Source: Hyphomicrobiales bacterium (GTDB lineage: Bacteria; Pseudomonadota; Alphaproteobacteria; Rhizobiales; Beijerinckiaceae). Taken from it: DNA of 64,000 bases. Below, one piece after another: positions 26,540 through 34,497 of the stretch; positions within the stretch are counted from its first letter, which is position 1; every line of letters starts with the position of its first letter. The notes under the pieces are model-generated. The model did no database searches, had not been told where the DNA came from, and saw only the letters and a list, made by a program, of their open reading frames with translations. The position numbers and the translations under genes were made by a program. The DNA is taken from assembly GCA_003963405.1 (NCBI GenBank), contig RXIY01000071.1, positions 30,166 through 94,165 of the forward strand, given 5' to 3'.

Positions 26540-27988
26540 ATGACCGATCTGTCGACCGCGCCGTCGAGCGCTTCCGCCGTGAAAAGCGTCGCCCACGCCG
26601 ATCCTTATGATCTTGCGGCGCTCGTCGCGGCTCGCGAGGACGAACGTTTCGCGCTGCACTCCAAATATCTCAACGAAATGTGGGTGCGGGTTCTCAAGAC
26701 GATCGGCTACGACGTCGGTTTCACGCGCGGTCTCGGTCCCTATCTGTGGGATCGCAAGGGCGACCGCTACCTCGATCTGCTCAGCGGCTGGGGCGTCTTC
26801 GCGGTCGGGCGCAACCATCCTGCCGTCCGCGAGGCGCTCGTCAGCGTGCTCGACGGAGAATTCGCCAATCTGGTGCAGCTCGACGTCTCGACGCTCGCCG
26901 GCATCCTCGCCGAGAAGCTCATCGCGCGCGCCCCCTATCTCGAGAAGGTGTTTTTCGCCAATTCCGGCGCGGAGTCGGTAGAGGCCGCCATCAAATTCGC
27001 CCGCGCGGCGACGGGGCGTCCCGGCATTCTCCACTGCGCCCATTCCTTCCACGGCCTCACCTATGGCTCGCTGTCGATGAACGGCGACGAGATCTTCAAG
27101 AAGGGCTTCGGGCCGCTGCTGCCTCACACGCAGGAGATTCCCTTCGACGACCTTCCGGCCCTCGAACGGGCGCTCGCGGGGCGCGATGTCGCCGCCTTCT
27201 TCGTCGAACCCATTCAGGGCAAGGGCGTCAACATTCCCGCCGACGATTATCTCGCCGGCGCACAGGCGCTCTGCCGCAAATACGGGACGCTATTCGTCGC
27301 GGACGAAATCCAGACGGGCCTCGGCCGCACCGGCAAATTCTTCGCGATCGACTATTGCCCCGGCGTGGAGCCGGACATGATCGTGGTGGCCAAGGCGCTC
27401 TCGGGCGGCCATGTGCCGGTCGGCGCGGTTCTCACGCGCAAGTGGGTCTTCGACAAGGTCTTCGACCGCATGGACCGGGCCGTCGTGCACGGGTCGACCT
27501 TCAGCAAGAACGACCTCGCCATGGCGGCGGGCGTCGCCACTCTCGAGGTCATCGAGAACGAACGCGTCATGGAGAACGCCGCCGAGAAGGGCGCGCGCCT
27601 GCTCGCCGCTTTCCAGAGAATGGCGGATGGCTATGAGCTCATCTCCGACGTGCGCGGCCGCGGCCTGATGATCGGCGTCGAATTCGGCCCGCCGAAGTCT
27701 CTCATGCTGAAAGCGACCTGGAACCTGCTGGAGACGGCGAGCTCCGGCCTCTTCGGACAGCTCATCTGCATTCCGCTCTTCAAGGACCACAAGGTTCTCA
27801 CCCAGGTCGCCGGCCACGCCAATCCGACGATCAAGCTGCTGCCGCCGCTCAACATCAGCGACTCGGATTGCGACTGGATCGAAAGCGCGTTCGACGCCGT
27901 CATCGCCGACGCGCACAAGTCCTCGGCGGTGTGGTCGCTCGGCAAGACGCTTGCGGAACATGCGATCAAGGCGCGCGTCGGCAAATGA
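26540..27988 (+). CDS. hpnO: Class III aminotransferase, probable aminobacteriohopanetriol synthase HpnO
   Basis: A 482-residue PLP-dependent class III (ornithine/acetylornithine-like) aminotransferase. The fold markers are FFANSGAESVEAAIKFARA, the LFVADEIQTGLGRTGKFF motif with Asp255-Glu256, and the PLP lysine Lys285 in VVAKALSGGHVPVGAV. The extended N-terminus (ERFALHSKYLNEMWVRVLKT) and LLSGWGVFAVGRNHPAVREA match what I recall of HpnO, which aminates a bacteriohopanetetrol precursor to aminobacteriohopanetriol. No other hpn gene is adjacent, so the specificity is inferred. GTGGAG precedes the ATG at 26540; the frame is open further upstream to 26261 without family sequence. Confidence 0.7.
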   Translation: MTDLSTAPSSASAVKSVAHADPYDLAALVAAREDERFALHSKYLNEMWVRVLKTIGYDVGFTRGLGPYLWDRKGDRYLDLLSGWGVFAVGRNHPAVREALVSVLDGEFANLVQLDVSTLAGILAEKLIARAPYLEKVFFANSGAESVEAAIKFARAATGRPGILHCAHSFHGLTYGSLSMNGDEIFKKGFGPLLPHTQEIPFDDLPALERALAGRDVAAFFVEPIQGKGVNIPADDYLAGAQALCRKYGTLFVADEIQTGLGRTGKFFAIDYCPGVEPDMIVVAKALSGGHVPVGAVLTRKWVFDKVFDRMDRAVVHGSTFSKNDLAMAAGVATLEVIENERVMENAAEKGARLLAAFQRMADGYELISDVRGRGLMIGVEFGPPKSLMLKATWNLLETASSGLFGQLICIPLFKDHKVLTQVAGHANPTIKLLPPLNISDSDCDWIESAFDAVIADAHKSSAVWSLGKTLAEHAIKARVGK

Positions 27989-28023
27989 CCAGGAATAGCG
28001 AAGCAGCCGCCATGCGCGCGATC

Positions 28024-28042
28024 CTCTGACCCAGAGTCAGAG
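28024..28042. other. Inverted repeat between convergent genes
   Basis: CTCTGAC and GTCAGAG form a 7-base stem around a 5-base loop, between the convergent aminotransferase and SCO-cytochrome genes. No T-run follows on either strand, so it is only a possible bidirectional stop signal. Confidence 0.3.
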
Positions 28043-28062
28043 ATTCATCACGGAAGTTGCGA

Positions 28063-28962
28063 TCAACCTTTGTTGCGCGACTTCAGGAACTCGATGATGT
28101 CCGACGTATCCTGCGGCGTGAGCCCGAGCGCGGGCATCAGGGCCTTGGGGTATCTGGCCAGCAACGCCATGGTTTCCGGGTCTTTTCGCTGACGCATGCG
28201 GTCGGGGAACATGATGAATTCCTCGAGCCACTCGCGGGGTCGTCTTTCGACGACGCCCGCCAGATCGGGCCCGACACGGTCGCCCCCGCCGATGGAATGG
28301 CAAGGCGTGCAGAGCTTCGTGAACATCGCCTGCCCTGGAGCCGCGCCGATATCGTAGACCTTGTCGACCATGCCCGGATTCGTCGCTGAATCGGCTTTTT
28401 GCCGCCAGCTCGGATCCATTTGCCGGATATCCAGTTCGACGCTCGCCAGATCGCCCATCAAGGAATTGCGGGACCACTGTCCGGTCACGTCATTGCCGAT
28501 GACGATCTCGTTGCGATGCTCGCTCAAGGTCCGGCTGCGGTCGCCAAGAGCATGGCTGGTCTTCTTTACGGCGTCCGGGTCGCCGGTCAGAAAGCCCCAG
28601 CCAGGTTTCGCGTCGAAGGCTTCCGCGAACTTCTTGAGTTCCGCCGGCGTGTCCCGAAGCGGGTCGACCGTGATGGAGTAGAAGAAGACGTCGCGGCCCA
28701 GCCTGTCCCCGAGCTTTTCCTGCAACTGCGACAGGCGGGCTGTCGTCAGGGGGCAGAGATCCGGGCAATGGGTGTAGATGAAACTCACCACCACCATCTT
28801 GCCCTTGATCAGGTCGTCGTAGAACGCAAACTTCCGGCCATCCTGATCGACCACCGGGAGGTTCGGAAAATAGCTGGCGCCGTGGCTATTTTCCGAGACG
28901 GCCGCGGAAGCGGACGCCAGCAGGAACAGGGGCGCCAGCATGGCGAGGAGATGTCTTCTCAT
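28063..28962 (-). CDS. SCO1/SenC-cytochrome c fusion protein
   Basis: A 299-residue exported protein. A signal peptide (about 1-21) is followed by a thioredoxin-like SCO domain (about 30-185). Its copper ligands are Cys66 and Cys70 in THCPDLCP, with His149 as the probable third. A C-terminal class I cytochrome c domain (about 205-298) has the heme motif C218-T-P-C221-H222, and Met276 in ALMPAL is a likely axial ligand. SCO proteins deliver copper to cytochrome oxidase CuA; the fused heme suggests redox control. The start is set at 28962; the same frame runs back to 29802 through multicopper oxidase remains. It lies 20 bases downstream of that broken gene. Confidence 0.88.
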   Translation of the reverse strand: MRRHLLAMLAPLFLLASASAAVSENSHGASYFPNLPVVDQDGRKFAFYDDLIKGKMVVVSFIYTHCPDLCPLTTARLSQLQEKLGDRLGRDVFFYSITVDPLRDTPAELKKFAEAFDAKPGWGFLTGDPDAVKKTSHALGDRSRTLSEHRNEIVIGNDVTGQWSRNSLMGDLASVELDIRQMDPSWRQKADSATNPGMVDKVYDIGAAPGQAMFTKLCTPCHSIGGGDRVGPDLAGVVERRPREWLEEFIMFPDRMRQRKDPETMALLARYPKALMPALGLTPQDTSDIIEFLKSRNKG

Positions 28963-28982
28963 GGCGTTGCGTTTCTCTGTCC

Positions 28983-30363
28983 TCACAGGGCGCCGGCAAG
29001 AACCTCTGGCGTCGTGAACACGACGCCGTCCGGAGTCGGATTGGGCGTGGGCGTCACCGCCGCTTGCGGCGATCCCGCGATGCCGCTGATGAGTTGCACC
29101 CTGGCCGCCATGGCGAAATCTTCGTGGACCGTATTCCTTGCGGGCCATGTTTTCGGTGCTGCTCAGAGCTGCGCCGGTCCGCTTAAACGTGAGCCCCTCC
29201 TCGAAGTGCAGATGCATGGGGTGCTGCCAGCCGCTGCTTTCGTTCACGATCGTCCAGTGCTCGACCTCGCCCGGCTTTGGCACGACGAGCGAGACACGGT
29301 TCGCATTCAGAGAGTTGTTCGGCTGACCGTTCACGGAAATGACCCAGGGGAACGGATTGGCGTCGGGGCAATCCGGCGTGCATTGGCCGTTTGCGCCGCA
29401 GGAGGTTCCGGTTCCCCGCCCGACGTTGATGACGCGGATCTGCTGGGTCAGCGTCAGCGGCACGACGCTAGGGTCCGGCGTCGCGGCAGTGTGCACCACG
29501 CCGGGAACGTCCACGCTCGCCACCTGGCTGACGACGCGGAATTCGAGGATCGGCCTGACCATCGGGTCGGGATCCAGGGGAAGCCCGGCCAGCGCCTGCG
29601 CCAGGCTGACCGCCTGTTTGGGCTGGCGGCCATCGGAATGCCAGTTGAGATTGACGACGCGCAGCTTCTGGCCGACCGCGAATTTGGAGAAATCGACGAC
29701 AATATCGTTCGCCCGTGGCCTGATCCCCGAGAGCCGTAACTGAGACGGGTTTGGGAAGCAGATTGCCGTCGACCGCGATGACCTGCACCGGGACCGCCAC
29801 ACCCTGCGCGTTCGAGAGAACCAGATTGAGAAAGCGCGCCTGGCCGCAGTTCAGGATGCGGAAGCGATATTTTCTCGGCAAAACCTCGAAGAAGGGCGCG
29901 AACGCCATATTGACCATCGGGACGACGCCGAGGAATCCGTCCGTGTCGAATATGTCGAAATACAGCTGGCCGTCCGCTTTATAAGCTTGGTCGGAGACCA
30001 TGAGGTTCACGTCGAAATCGACATTTCCCCAATCGAGCAGCCTGCCACTGGGGAGGCGCAGATTGACGCCGTCGGCGAGCTTCTCGTTCCCGCGATCCGG
30101 ACCGCTGTAAATGTTTATGGAGCCGACATTGCCCTTGTAAACATTTTCCGCGGGTAGAAGAAACGGTGATCATGCGCCCACAGGGAACTCTGGATTTCCC
30201 TGAAATCGCCCGGCACGTTGGTCAGTCCTCCCGCGCCGTTCGGCGCCGAAGCCTTTTTGTCGGTTGCAAGCCGTTCTTGAAGGCGAGCGCTCCTGCGACC
30301 GTGAATATGCCCCACTTGTAGAGGTCCCCGCCGCGACACTTCGCCCGTGGAAAGCGCCTTCAT
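28983..30363 (-). pseudogene. Multicopper oxidase pseudogene (several frameshifts and a deletion)
   Basis: Read on the minus strand, the pieces of one multicopper oxidase lie in order but in different frames. KWGIFTVAGALAFKNGLQP shifts near 30255 into REIQSSLWAHDHRFF (a copper-binding His-x-His). Near 30155 the frame changes to ENVYKGNVGSINIYSGPDRG, then PRKYRFRILNCGQARFLNLV. Near 29704 it shifts again to DIVVDFSKFAVGQKLRVVNL, then HWTIVNESSGWQHPMHLHFE (T1/T3 ligands). Near 29135 a deletion joins ENMARK to NTVHEDFAM, removing the expected segment with the C-terminal HCH copper ligands. The tail ends at 28983. With three shifts and a lost copper site it cannot make active enzyme. Confidence 0.85.
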
Positions 30364-30520
30364 TCAGTTAATTTATATTTAATTAGTCTTGTAGAATTGT
30401 TCGCAAATCGCAGGATTGCTCCTTTCGCGCCGCCGCCTCCACCGTGAGGAATGTGAGCAGTTACGTCGCGACCTGCCGAACGACGCCGACCGCTCTGCCG
30501 CAAGCGGCGGAAAGCGTATG
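30364..30520. other. AT-rich upstream region of the broken oxidase
   Basis: The first 50 bases are AT-rich (TTAATTTATATTTAATTA) and probably held the promoter of the multicopper oxidase. Nothing else is recognised before the duplicated segment begins at about 30521. Confidence 0.35.
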
Positions 30521-30835
30521 TATGAGCGACTGATCCCATCGGCGCGGCGCCGTCGCGTCGGAACGAAGATTGCCCTTCCTCTCGGTGCGAGGCTGTCGCG
30601 CGGAATCCGAACTGTTCCGACGCAACGCGTCCCGAACTGCTTCGAAAAACAGGAGGGCGTCAGCCATGTATTTCAAATCGAGGACTGCGCGCGGCAGCCC
30701 TGACGGGCTCGCTCATGCAGTCGGGCCTTGCCCTCGCGCAGGCGGCCGGCGGCTTTGGCGGAGGGCATCCTGGCAGGGCTATACGAACGCCTTCGGCCCC
30801 TTTCATGGGGCGGCTGCGAATATCTCGCCCGGTAT
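30521..30835 (+). pseudogene. Decayed copy of the Gly-rich exported protein gene at 31774
   Basis: This segment is closely similar to 31650-32027, including the upstream 100 bases, the AGGAGGGCGTCAG ribosome site, the start (ATGTATTTC, against ATGTGTTTC at 31774) and the LALAQAAGGFGGG signal region. Small indels shift the frame within the signal peptide. A 106-base stretch present in the other copy is missing; its ends carry the direct repeat TCCTGGCG, which suggests slippage. The reading frame is destroyed and similarity stops at about 30835. It is a dead tandem paralogue. Confidence 0.8.
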
Positions 30836-31088
30836 CTCGCAATAGAAAATTTTTTTCGCTCAAGTTCCTGCAGGAATGCTTTGACTTCATGGAGCGATTA
30901 GCGATTTTGAGCCTTGCGCTCAGCATGGGATTAATCGACCTTTTTAAGGATCGAAGCCAAAACGCAAAGGACGAAACCATGCAGAATAACAGCCTGGAAA
31001 TTATCTATAGGAAGGGTTGCGACTGATGGACGCGGCAGAGTGTTGCATTGGTTTGTCTACATTTTTCGAATTTAACCTTTTGGTCAAG
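30836..31088. other. Low-GC spacer
   Basis: The region is clearly lower in GC than its surroundings and has no supportable gene. A frame running through it to 31026 has no family features and an implausible start. Confidence 0.4.
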
Positions 31089-31117
31089 TTGACATAGCTT
31101 TCTGACTTCAAATTAAT
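31089..31117 (+). promoter_or_regulatory. Sigma-70-like promoter of the 31171 gene
   Basis: A perfect TTGACA at 31089-31094, then 17 bases, then ATTAAT at 31112-31117 as a -10-like element. The coding start lies about 54 bases downstream. Confidence 0.5.
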
Positions 31118-31170
31118 CGAGTTGTTGCTGGCATTACAGCGCCTCTCTTCAGAAAGTGGAGGATAAAGTC

Positions 31171-31521
31171 ATGAAAAGGATGCCCGGAATAATATTGATT
31201 ACGCTGGGACTGGTTTTGTCGTCTCGCGCGGCATTGGCTCTCCCGCCGCCGCCGCCGCCACCGCCGCAATGGACGGGTTTTTACGAAGGTCTCAACGCTG
31301 GCGTGGGGTGGAGCAATTCAAACCAACAAGCCATCAACGTCGGCGGATATGTCGGCTACAACGGCCAGGGCCAAGGCCAGTCTTCAGATCTTTTGGGCGG
31401 CCGATTGACTGGTCAAGTGTATGTTCAGCCGAATGGAAGCTATGGCGCTCGGGTTTCTGGGAGCGGTCATGTTCTTCAGAATACAGGACAATTCAGTCAG
31501 GGTTTAAACGGGGGCTGGTGA
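31171..31521 (+). CDS. Small exported protein with an outer-membrane-protein-like start
   Basis: A 116-residue protein with a signal peptide ending near ALA and a run of eight prolines. The WTGFYEGLNAGVGWSN stretch resembles the first strand of Omp25/31-type eight-stranded porins. The rest is Gly/Asn/Gln-rich (GGYVGYNGQGQGQSSDLLGG) with alternating polar and apolar residues, but it is far too short for a full barrel. GGAGG lies 9 bases before the ATG. It has its own promoter and terminator, so it looks expressed. It could be a truncated porin or an independent secreted protein. Confidence 0.65.
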   Translation: MKRMPGIILITLGLVLSSRAALALPPPPPPPPQWTGFYEGLNAGVGWSNSNQQAINVGGYVGYNGQGQGQSSDLLGGRLTGQVYVQPNGSYGARVSGSGHVLQNTGQFSQGLNGGW

Positions 31522-31566
31522 TCCTATATGCCGCCTGAGCATTAAACGAGGCCGCCGTCAATGACG

Positions 31567-31596
31567 GTCCCCCGCGAGTTTTCACTTGCGGGGGAC
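31567..31596 (+). terminator. Terminator after the 31171 gene
   Basis: A 9-base perfect stem, GTCCCCCGC and GCGGGGGAC, with a 12-base loop that can pair further. It begins 45 bases after the stop codon and is followed by TAATTTGTG. The T-run is weak but the stem is very stable. Confidence 0.65.
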
Positions 31597-31773
31597 TAAT
31601 TTGTGAGGTTTTCGCGCGCCTCCTGCTTCGCGTCACGCGACCAAGGCGCATGAGCGGCTGATCCCGGAACGAAGATTGCCCTTCCTCTCCCGGTGCGACG
31701 CTGTCGCGCGGAATTCGAACTGTTCCGACGCAACGCGTCCCGAACTGGTTCGATAAACAGGAGGGCGTCAGTC

Positions 31774-32340
31774 ATGTGTTTCAAATCGGGACTGCGCGCG
31801 GCCGCCCTGGCGGGCGCGCTCATGCAGTCGGGCCTTGCCCTCGCGCAGGCTGCCGGCGGCTTTGGCGGAGGGCATCCTGGCGGTGGCGGTCCGCCGCCGC
31901 CTTCTGCGCTGCCCGGCGTCGGCGCCGGCGCCTATGCGCCGGGTCAGGGTCCGACCGGCGCGGCCGGCTGGAACGGCGGCTCCTGGCGGGGCTATACGAA
32001 CGCCTTCGGCCCGTTTTGGGGCGGCGGCTACTCCGGCTACGGCGGCGGCGACAGCGGCGGTTCCGCGGGGGCCGGCGTGTCCGCCAATATCCTTACCTAC
32101 AACCACTTCGACAATCGTCGTCGCGATGGCGGCTTCTATGGCGGCGGCGGCGTTTTCTACGGCGACGACGGCTACAGCCGCCTGACGCCCGCGCGCGCGC
32201 CCGAAGGCGAGGAGTCCCAGCCGCACAAGGCCGCCGATGAGGCGGCCGGAGTCGAGCGGCCTTCGGCGAACATCATCTATTTGCCGGTCGAAAACCAACG
32301 GCCAGCGCGCGGCGGCGCGCGGCGCGAGGTCCGCCACTGA
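31774..32340 (+). CDS. Gly-rich exported protein, function unknown
   Basis: A 188-residue protein. A signal peptide ends near LALAQAA, then comes a Gly/Pro-rich low-complexity part (FGGGHPGGGGPPPPSALPG) and WRGYTNAFGPFWGGGYSGYG. The C-terminal region is more ordered (VSANILTYNHFDNRRRDGGF, later PSANIIYLPVENQRP). GGAGG lies 10 bases before the ATG at 31774; the longer frame to 31693 lacks a signal. A decayed tandem copy lies 1.2 kb upstream. The Tyr/Gly-rich gene at 32367 follows by 26 bases and is probably cotranscribed. It is likely a surface or periplasmic structural protein. Confidence 0.7.
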   Translation: MCFKSGLRAAALAGALMQSGLALAQAAGGFGGGHPGGGGPPPPSALPGVGAGAYAPGQGPTGAAGWNGGSWRGYTNAFGPFWGGGYSGYGGGDSGGSAGAGVSANILTYNHFDNRRRDGGFYGGGGVFYGDDGYSRLTPARAPEGEESQPHKAADEAAGVERPSANIIYLPVENQRPARGGARREVRH

Positions 32341-32366
32341 CCGAAATGCGTAAGAGGAGAAGTAAC

Positions 32367-32819
32367 GTGCGTATCGTCCCTGTTTTTAAATCTTTGCTCC
32401 TGATCGCAGCCGGCCTTTCCGCGGCGAGCGCGGCTCGGGCGTCCGATCTCGACGAGCCATTTTTCGGCGGCGGTTATGCGCCCCCGCCCGGTTATGTCTA
32501 CAGCCATGGCTATGGCGCTCGGGCGCCGAATGTCGTGGTTGGCCCCGTCGGTTATGATCAGGCCTATTACTATGGCGGCTACCAGTATCCCGCAGGCGGT
32601 TATGGCGGCGGGCCTTACCGCCGCGCAGCCTACAGCGCCGCCGATATCTACGTCAGCCGCGACTATGCGGCGCCGCTTTATTATCCGCAGCCCTACTATG
32701 CTTATCGAACCTATGCGCGCGGATATTATGCGCCAGCCTGGCGATCCGGCGGCTACTATAATGCTGCCTATCGGCCCTATCGCGGCCTGCGGCAGCGATG
32801 CCAATGCATCCTCTACTGA
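32367..32819 (+). CDS. Tyr/Gly-rich exported protein, function unknown
   Basis: A 150-residue protein with an export signal (VFKSLLLIAAGLSAASAARA) and a mature part rich in Tyr, Gly, Pro and Ala (for example YYYGGYQYPAGGYGGGPYRR). It ends with a Cys pair in RQRCQCILY. The GTG at 32367 is chosen because AGGAG lies 7 bases upstream; an ATG at 32346 would overlap that site. Repetitive aromatic-Gly composition suggests a secreted structural role, but no family is recognised. Confidence 0.65.
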   Translation: MRIVPVFKSLLLIAAGLSAASAARASDLDEPFFGGGYAPPPGYVYSHGYGARAPNVVVGPVGYDQAYYYGGYQYPAGGYGGGPYRRAAYSAADIYVSRDYAAPLYYPQPYYAYRTYARGYYAPAWRSGGYYNAAYRPYRGLRQRCQCILY

Positions 32820-32844
32820 AATGTGTCCTCTACTGAAAAGGAAA

Positions 32845-32866
32845 CGGCGGTCCTGTTGGGCCGCCG
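32845..32866 (-). terminator. Probable terminator of ilvE
   Basis: A 6-base GC stem (CGGCGG / CCGCCG) with a 10-base loop. On the minus strand it is followed by TTTCCTTTTC, and it lies 30 bases beyond the ilvE stop. It could also stop transcription from the convergent Tyr-rich gene. Confidence 0.5.
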
Positions 32867-32896
32867 CTCAAAACGTTTACCTTAGTTCAAAGGATT

Positions 32897-33769
32897 TCAG
32901 GCGTTGACGGCCTTGTCGTAATCCTCGACCAGGGCGCGCGACAGGGCGCCGGGGACGAAATGATAAGGCCCGATCTCGGCGACCGGCGTGACTTCCGCCC
33001 CGGTGCCGCAGATGAAGCATTCCTCGAAGCTCGCCAGTTCGTCGGGTATGATGCGCCGCTCGATCACCTCGATGCCTCGCTTCTTGGCGAGATCGATCAC
33101 GGTGCGGCGCGTGATGCCGTCGAGGAAGCAGTCGGCGATCGGCGTGTGCAGCGCGCCGTCCTTCACGAAGAAGACATTGGCGCCGGTGCATTCGGCCACC
33201 CTGCCCTGCCAGTCCAGCATCAGCGCGTCCGCATAGCCGCGGCGCTCGGCGCGGTGCTTGGAGATGGTGCAGATCATGTAAAGACCCGCCGCCTTGGCCA
33301 TGGACGGCGCGGTCTGCGGGTCGGGCCGGCGATATTCGGCGATGTCGAGCTTGATGCCCTTCATCTTCGTCGCGATGTCGAACATGCTCGGCCAGTCCCA
33401 CACCGCGATGGCGACGTTGATGGTGGAATTCTGCGCCGCGACCGCCATCATCTCGCTGCCGCGCCAGGCTACCGGACGAACATAGGAATTGACGAGATTA
33501 TTGGCCTTGAGCGTCGCGTCCTTGGCGGCGTCCAGCTCGTCGAGCGAGTAGGGAATCTCGAAGTCGAGAATCTGAGCCGAACGCTTGAACCGCTCGGAAT
33601 GCTCGCGCGACTTGAAGATCTTGCCCCCATAGGCGCGTTCGCCCTCGAAGACGCAAGAGCCATAATGCAGGCCGTGCGAGAGAACATGCAGCTTTGCGTC
33701 GCGCCATGGAACGAGCGCGCCGTTGTACCAAATGAATCCGTCGCGCTGATCGAAGGGCGGGACACTCAT
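32897..33769 (-). CDS. ilvE: Branched-chain amino acid aminotransferase
   Basis: A 290-residue fold-type IV PLP enzyme that transfers amino groups between glutamate and the 2-oxo acids of Leu, Ile and Val. Signatures are FIWYNGALVPWRDAKLHVLS, HGLHYGSCVFEGERAY and the YADALMLDWQGRVAECTGAN substrate/PLP loop. FLDGITRRTVIDLAKKRGIE follows. The probable PLP lysine lies in SMAKAAGLYM. The length and sequence fit the shorter alphaproteobacterial BCAT group. It is divergent from a MarR-RR-kinase operon, an arrangement often conserved in this order. Confidence 0.93.
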   Translation of the reverse strand: MSVPPFDQRDGFIWYNGALVPWRDAKLHVLSHGLHYGSCVFEGERAYGGKIFKSREHSERFKRSAQILDFEIPYSLDELDAAKDATLKANNLVNSYVRPVAWRGSEMMAVAAQNSTINVAIAVWDWPSMFDIATKMKGIKLDIAEYRRPDPQTAPSMAKAAGLYMICTISKHRAERRGYADALMLDWQGRVAECTGANVFFVKDGALHTPIADCFLDGITRRTVIDLAKKRGIEVIERRIIPDELASFEECFICGTGAEVTPVAEIGPYHFVPGALSRALVEDYDKAVNA

Positions 33770-33909
33770 GGCAGGCTCCGGGAAAGCGGCGCCCTGGGGA
33801 GGGCCGAACGGCCGCTTGGACGCTACGCGCCAGCACTAGCCATCGGCCGGAAATATGTCAATATAGCTGACGTAAAAGCGTCTCACGAGGATCGGGCCGG
33901 AGTCGGCGT

Positions 33910-34497
33910 TTGAGCGAGCTTCTCCAGCGAAAGACAACCGCGCGGGCGCAGGAGGCGCTGACAGATATGGCGCCCGCCGAGCCGATGCGCGGCGCCCGCC
34001 CGGCCTTGGGCGCCGAGGACGACGCGGAGGCGCTCGACCTAGTGGAGCTGTTTTTCTTCGCCTATCGGGACTTCGTCGGCGACGCCGACCGGCTGCTGGA
34101 GAATTACGGCTTCGGCCGCGCCCATCACCGCGTGCTGCATTTTGTCAGCCGACGGCCAGGACTGACCATCGCGTCGCTGCTCGAGATTCTCAAGATCACC
34201 AAGCAGAGCCTCAACCGTGTGCTCAAGCAACTCCTTGACGCGGGCTTCGTCGAGGCGCGCGCGGGGGCGGCCGACCGCCGTCAGCGCCTGCTCTATCCGA
34301 CGCCGCGCGGGGGCCAGCTGGCGCGCGAGCTCGCGGCGCTGCAATCGGCGCGTTTCCGCCGGGTGCTGGAGTCGCTGCCCGGCGAGACGCGCGGCGCGGC
34401 GGCCGAATTCCTCTTCGCCATGCTGGACCCCGAGGAGCGCGAGCGCGTGCGCGCGCATCTCGGCCGGCTCGACATCGGCCGGGGCGTGCGATCATGA
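33910..34497 (+). CDS. MarR-family transcriptional regulator (PetP-like)
   Basis: A 195-residue regulator with a winged helix-turn-helix. An acidic helix (ALDLVELFFFAYRDFVGDAD) leads to YGFGRAHHRVLHFVSRRPGL, the recognition region LLEILKITKQSLNRVLKQLL and the wing AGAADRRQRLLYPTPRG. It overlaps the response regulator start by 4 bases. The MarR/response regulator pair recalls petP-petR of Rhodobacter. The start is a TTG at 33910 with GGAG seven bases upstream; an ATG at 33967 would trim 19 unstructured residues. It lies divergent to ilvE. Confidence 0.85.
   Translation: MSELLQRKTTARAQEALTDMAPAEPMRGARPALGAEDDAEALDLVELFFFAYRDFVGDADRLLENYGFGRAHHRVLHFVSRRPGLTIASLLEILKITKQSLNRVLKQLLDAGFVEARAGAADRRQRLLYPTPRGGQLARELAALQSARFRRVLESLPGETRGAAAEFLFAMLDPEERERVRAHLGRLDIGRGVRS

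Noticed and set aside
28063-29802. One 579-residue protein joining oxidase and SCO-cytochrome sequence
   Set aside because: The SCO-cytochrome part has its own signal peptide and start at 28962. The upstream part is one frame of the broken oxidase that happens to stay open.
30715-31026. 103-codon frame in the low-GC spacer
   Set aside because: It crosses the end of the decayed duplicate in a frame unrelated to the original protein and has no supporting start or family.
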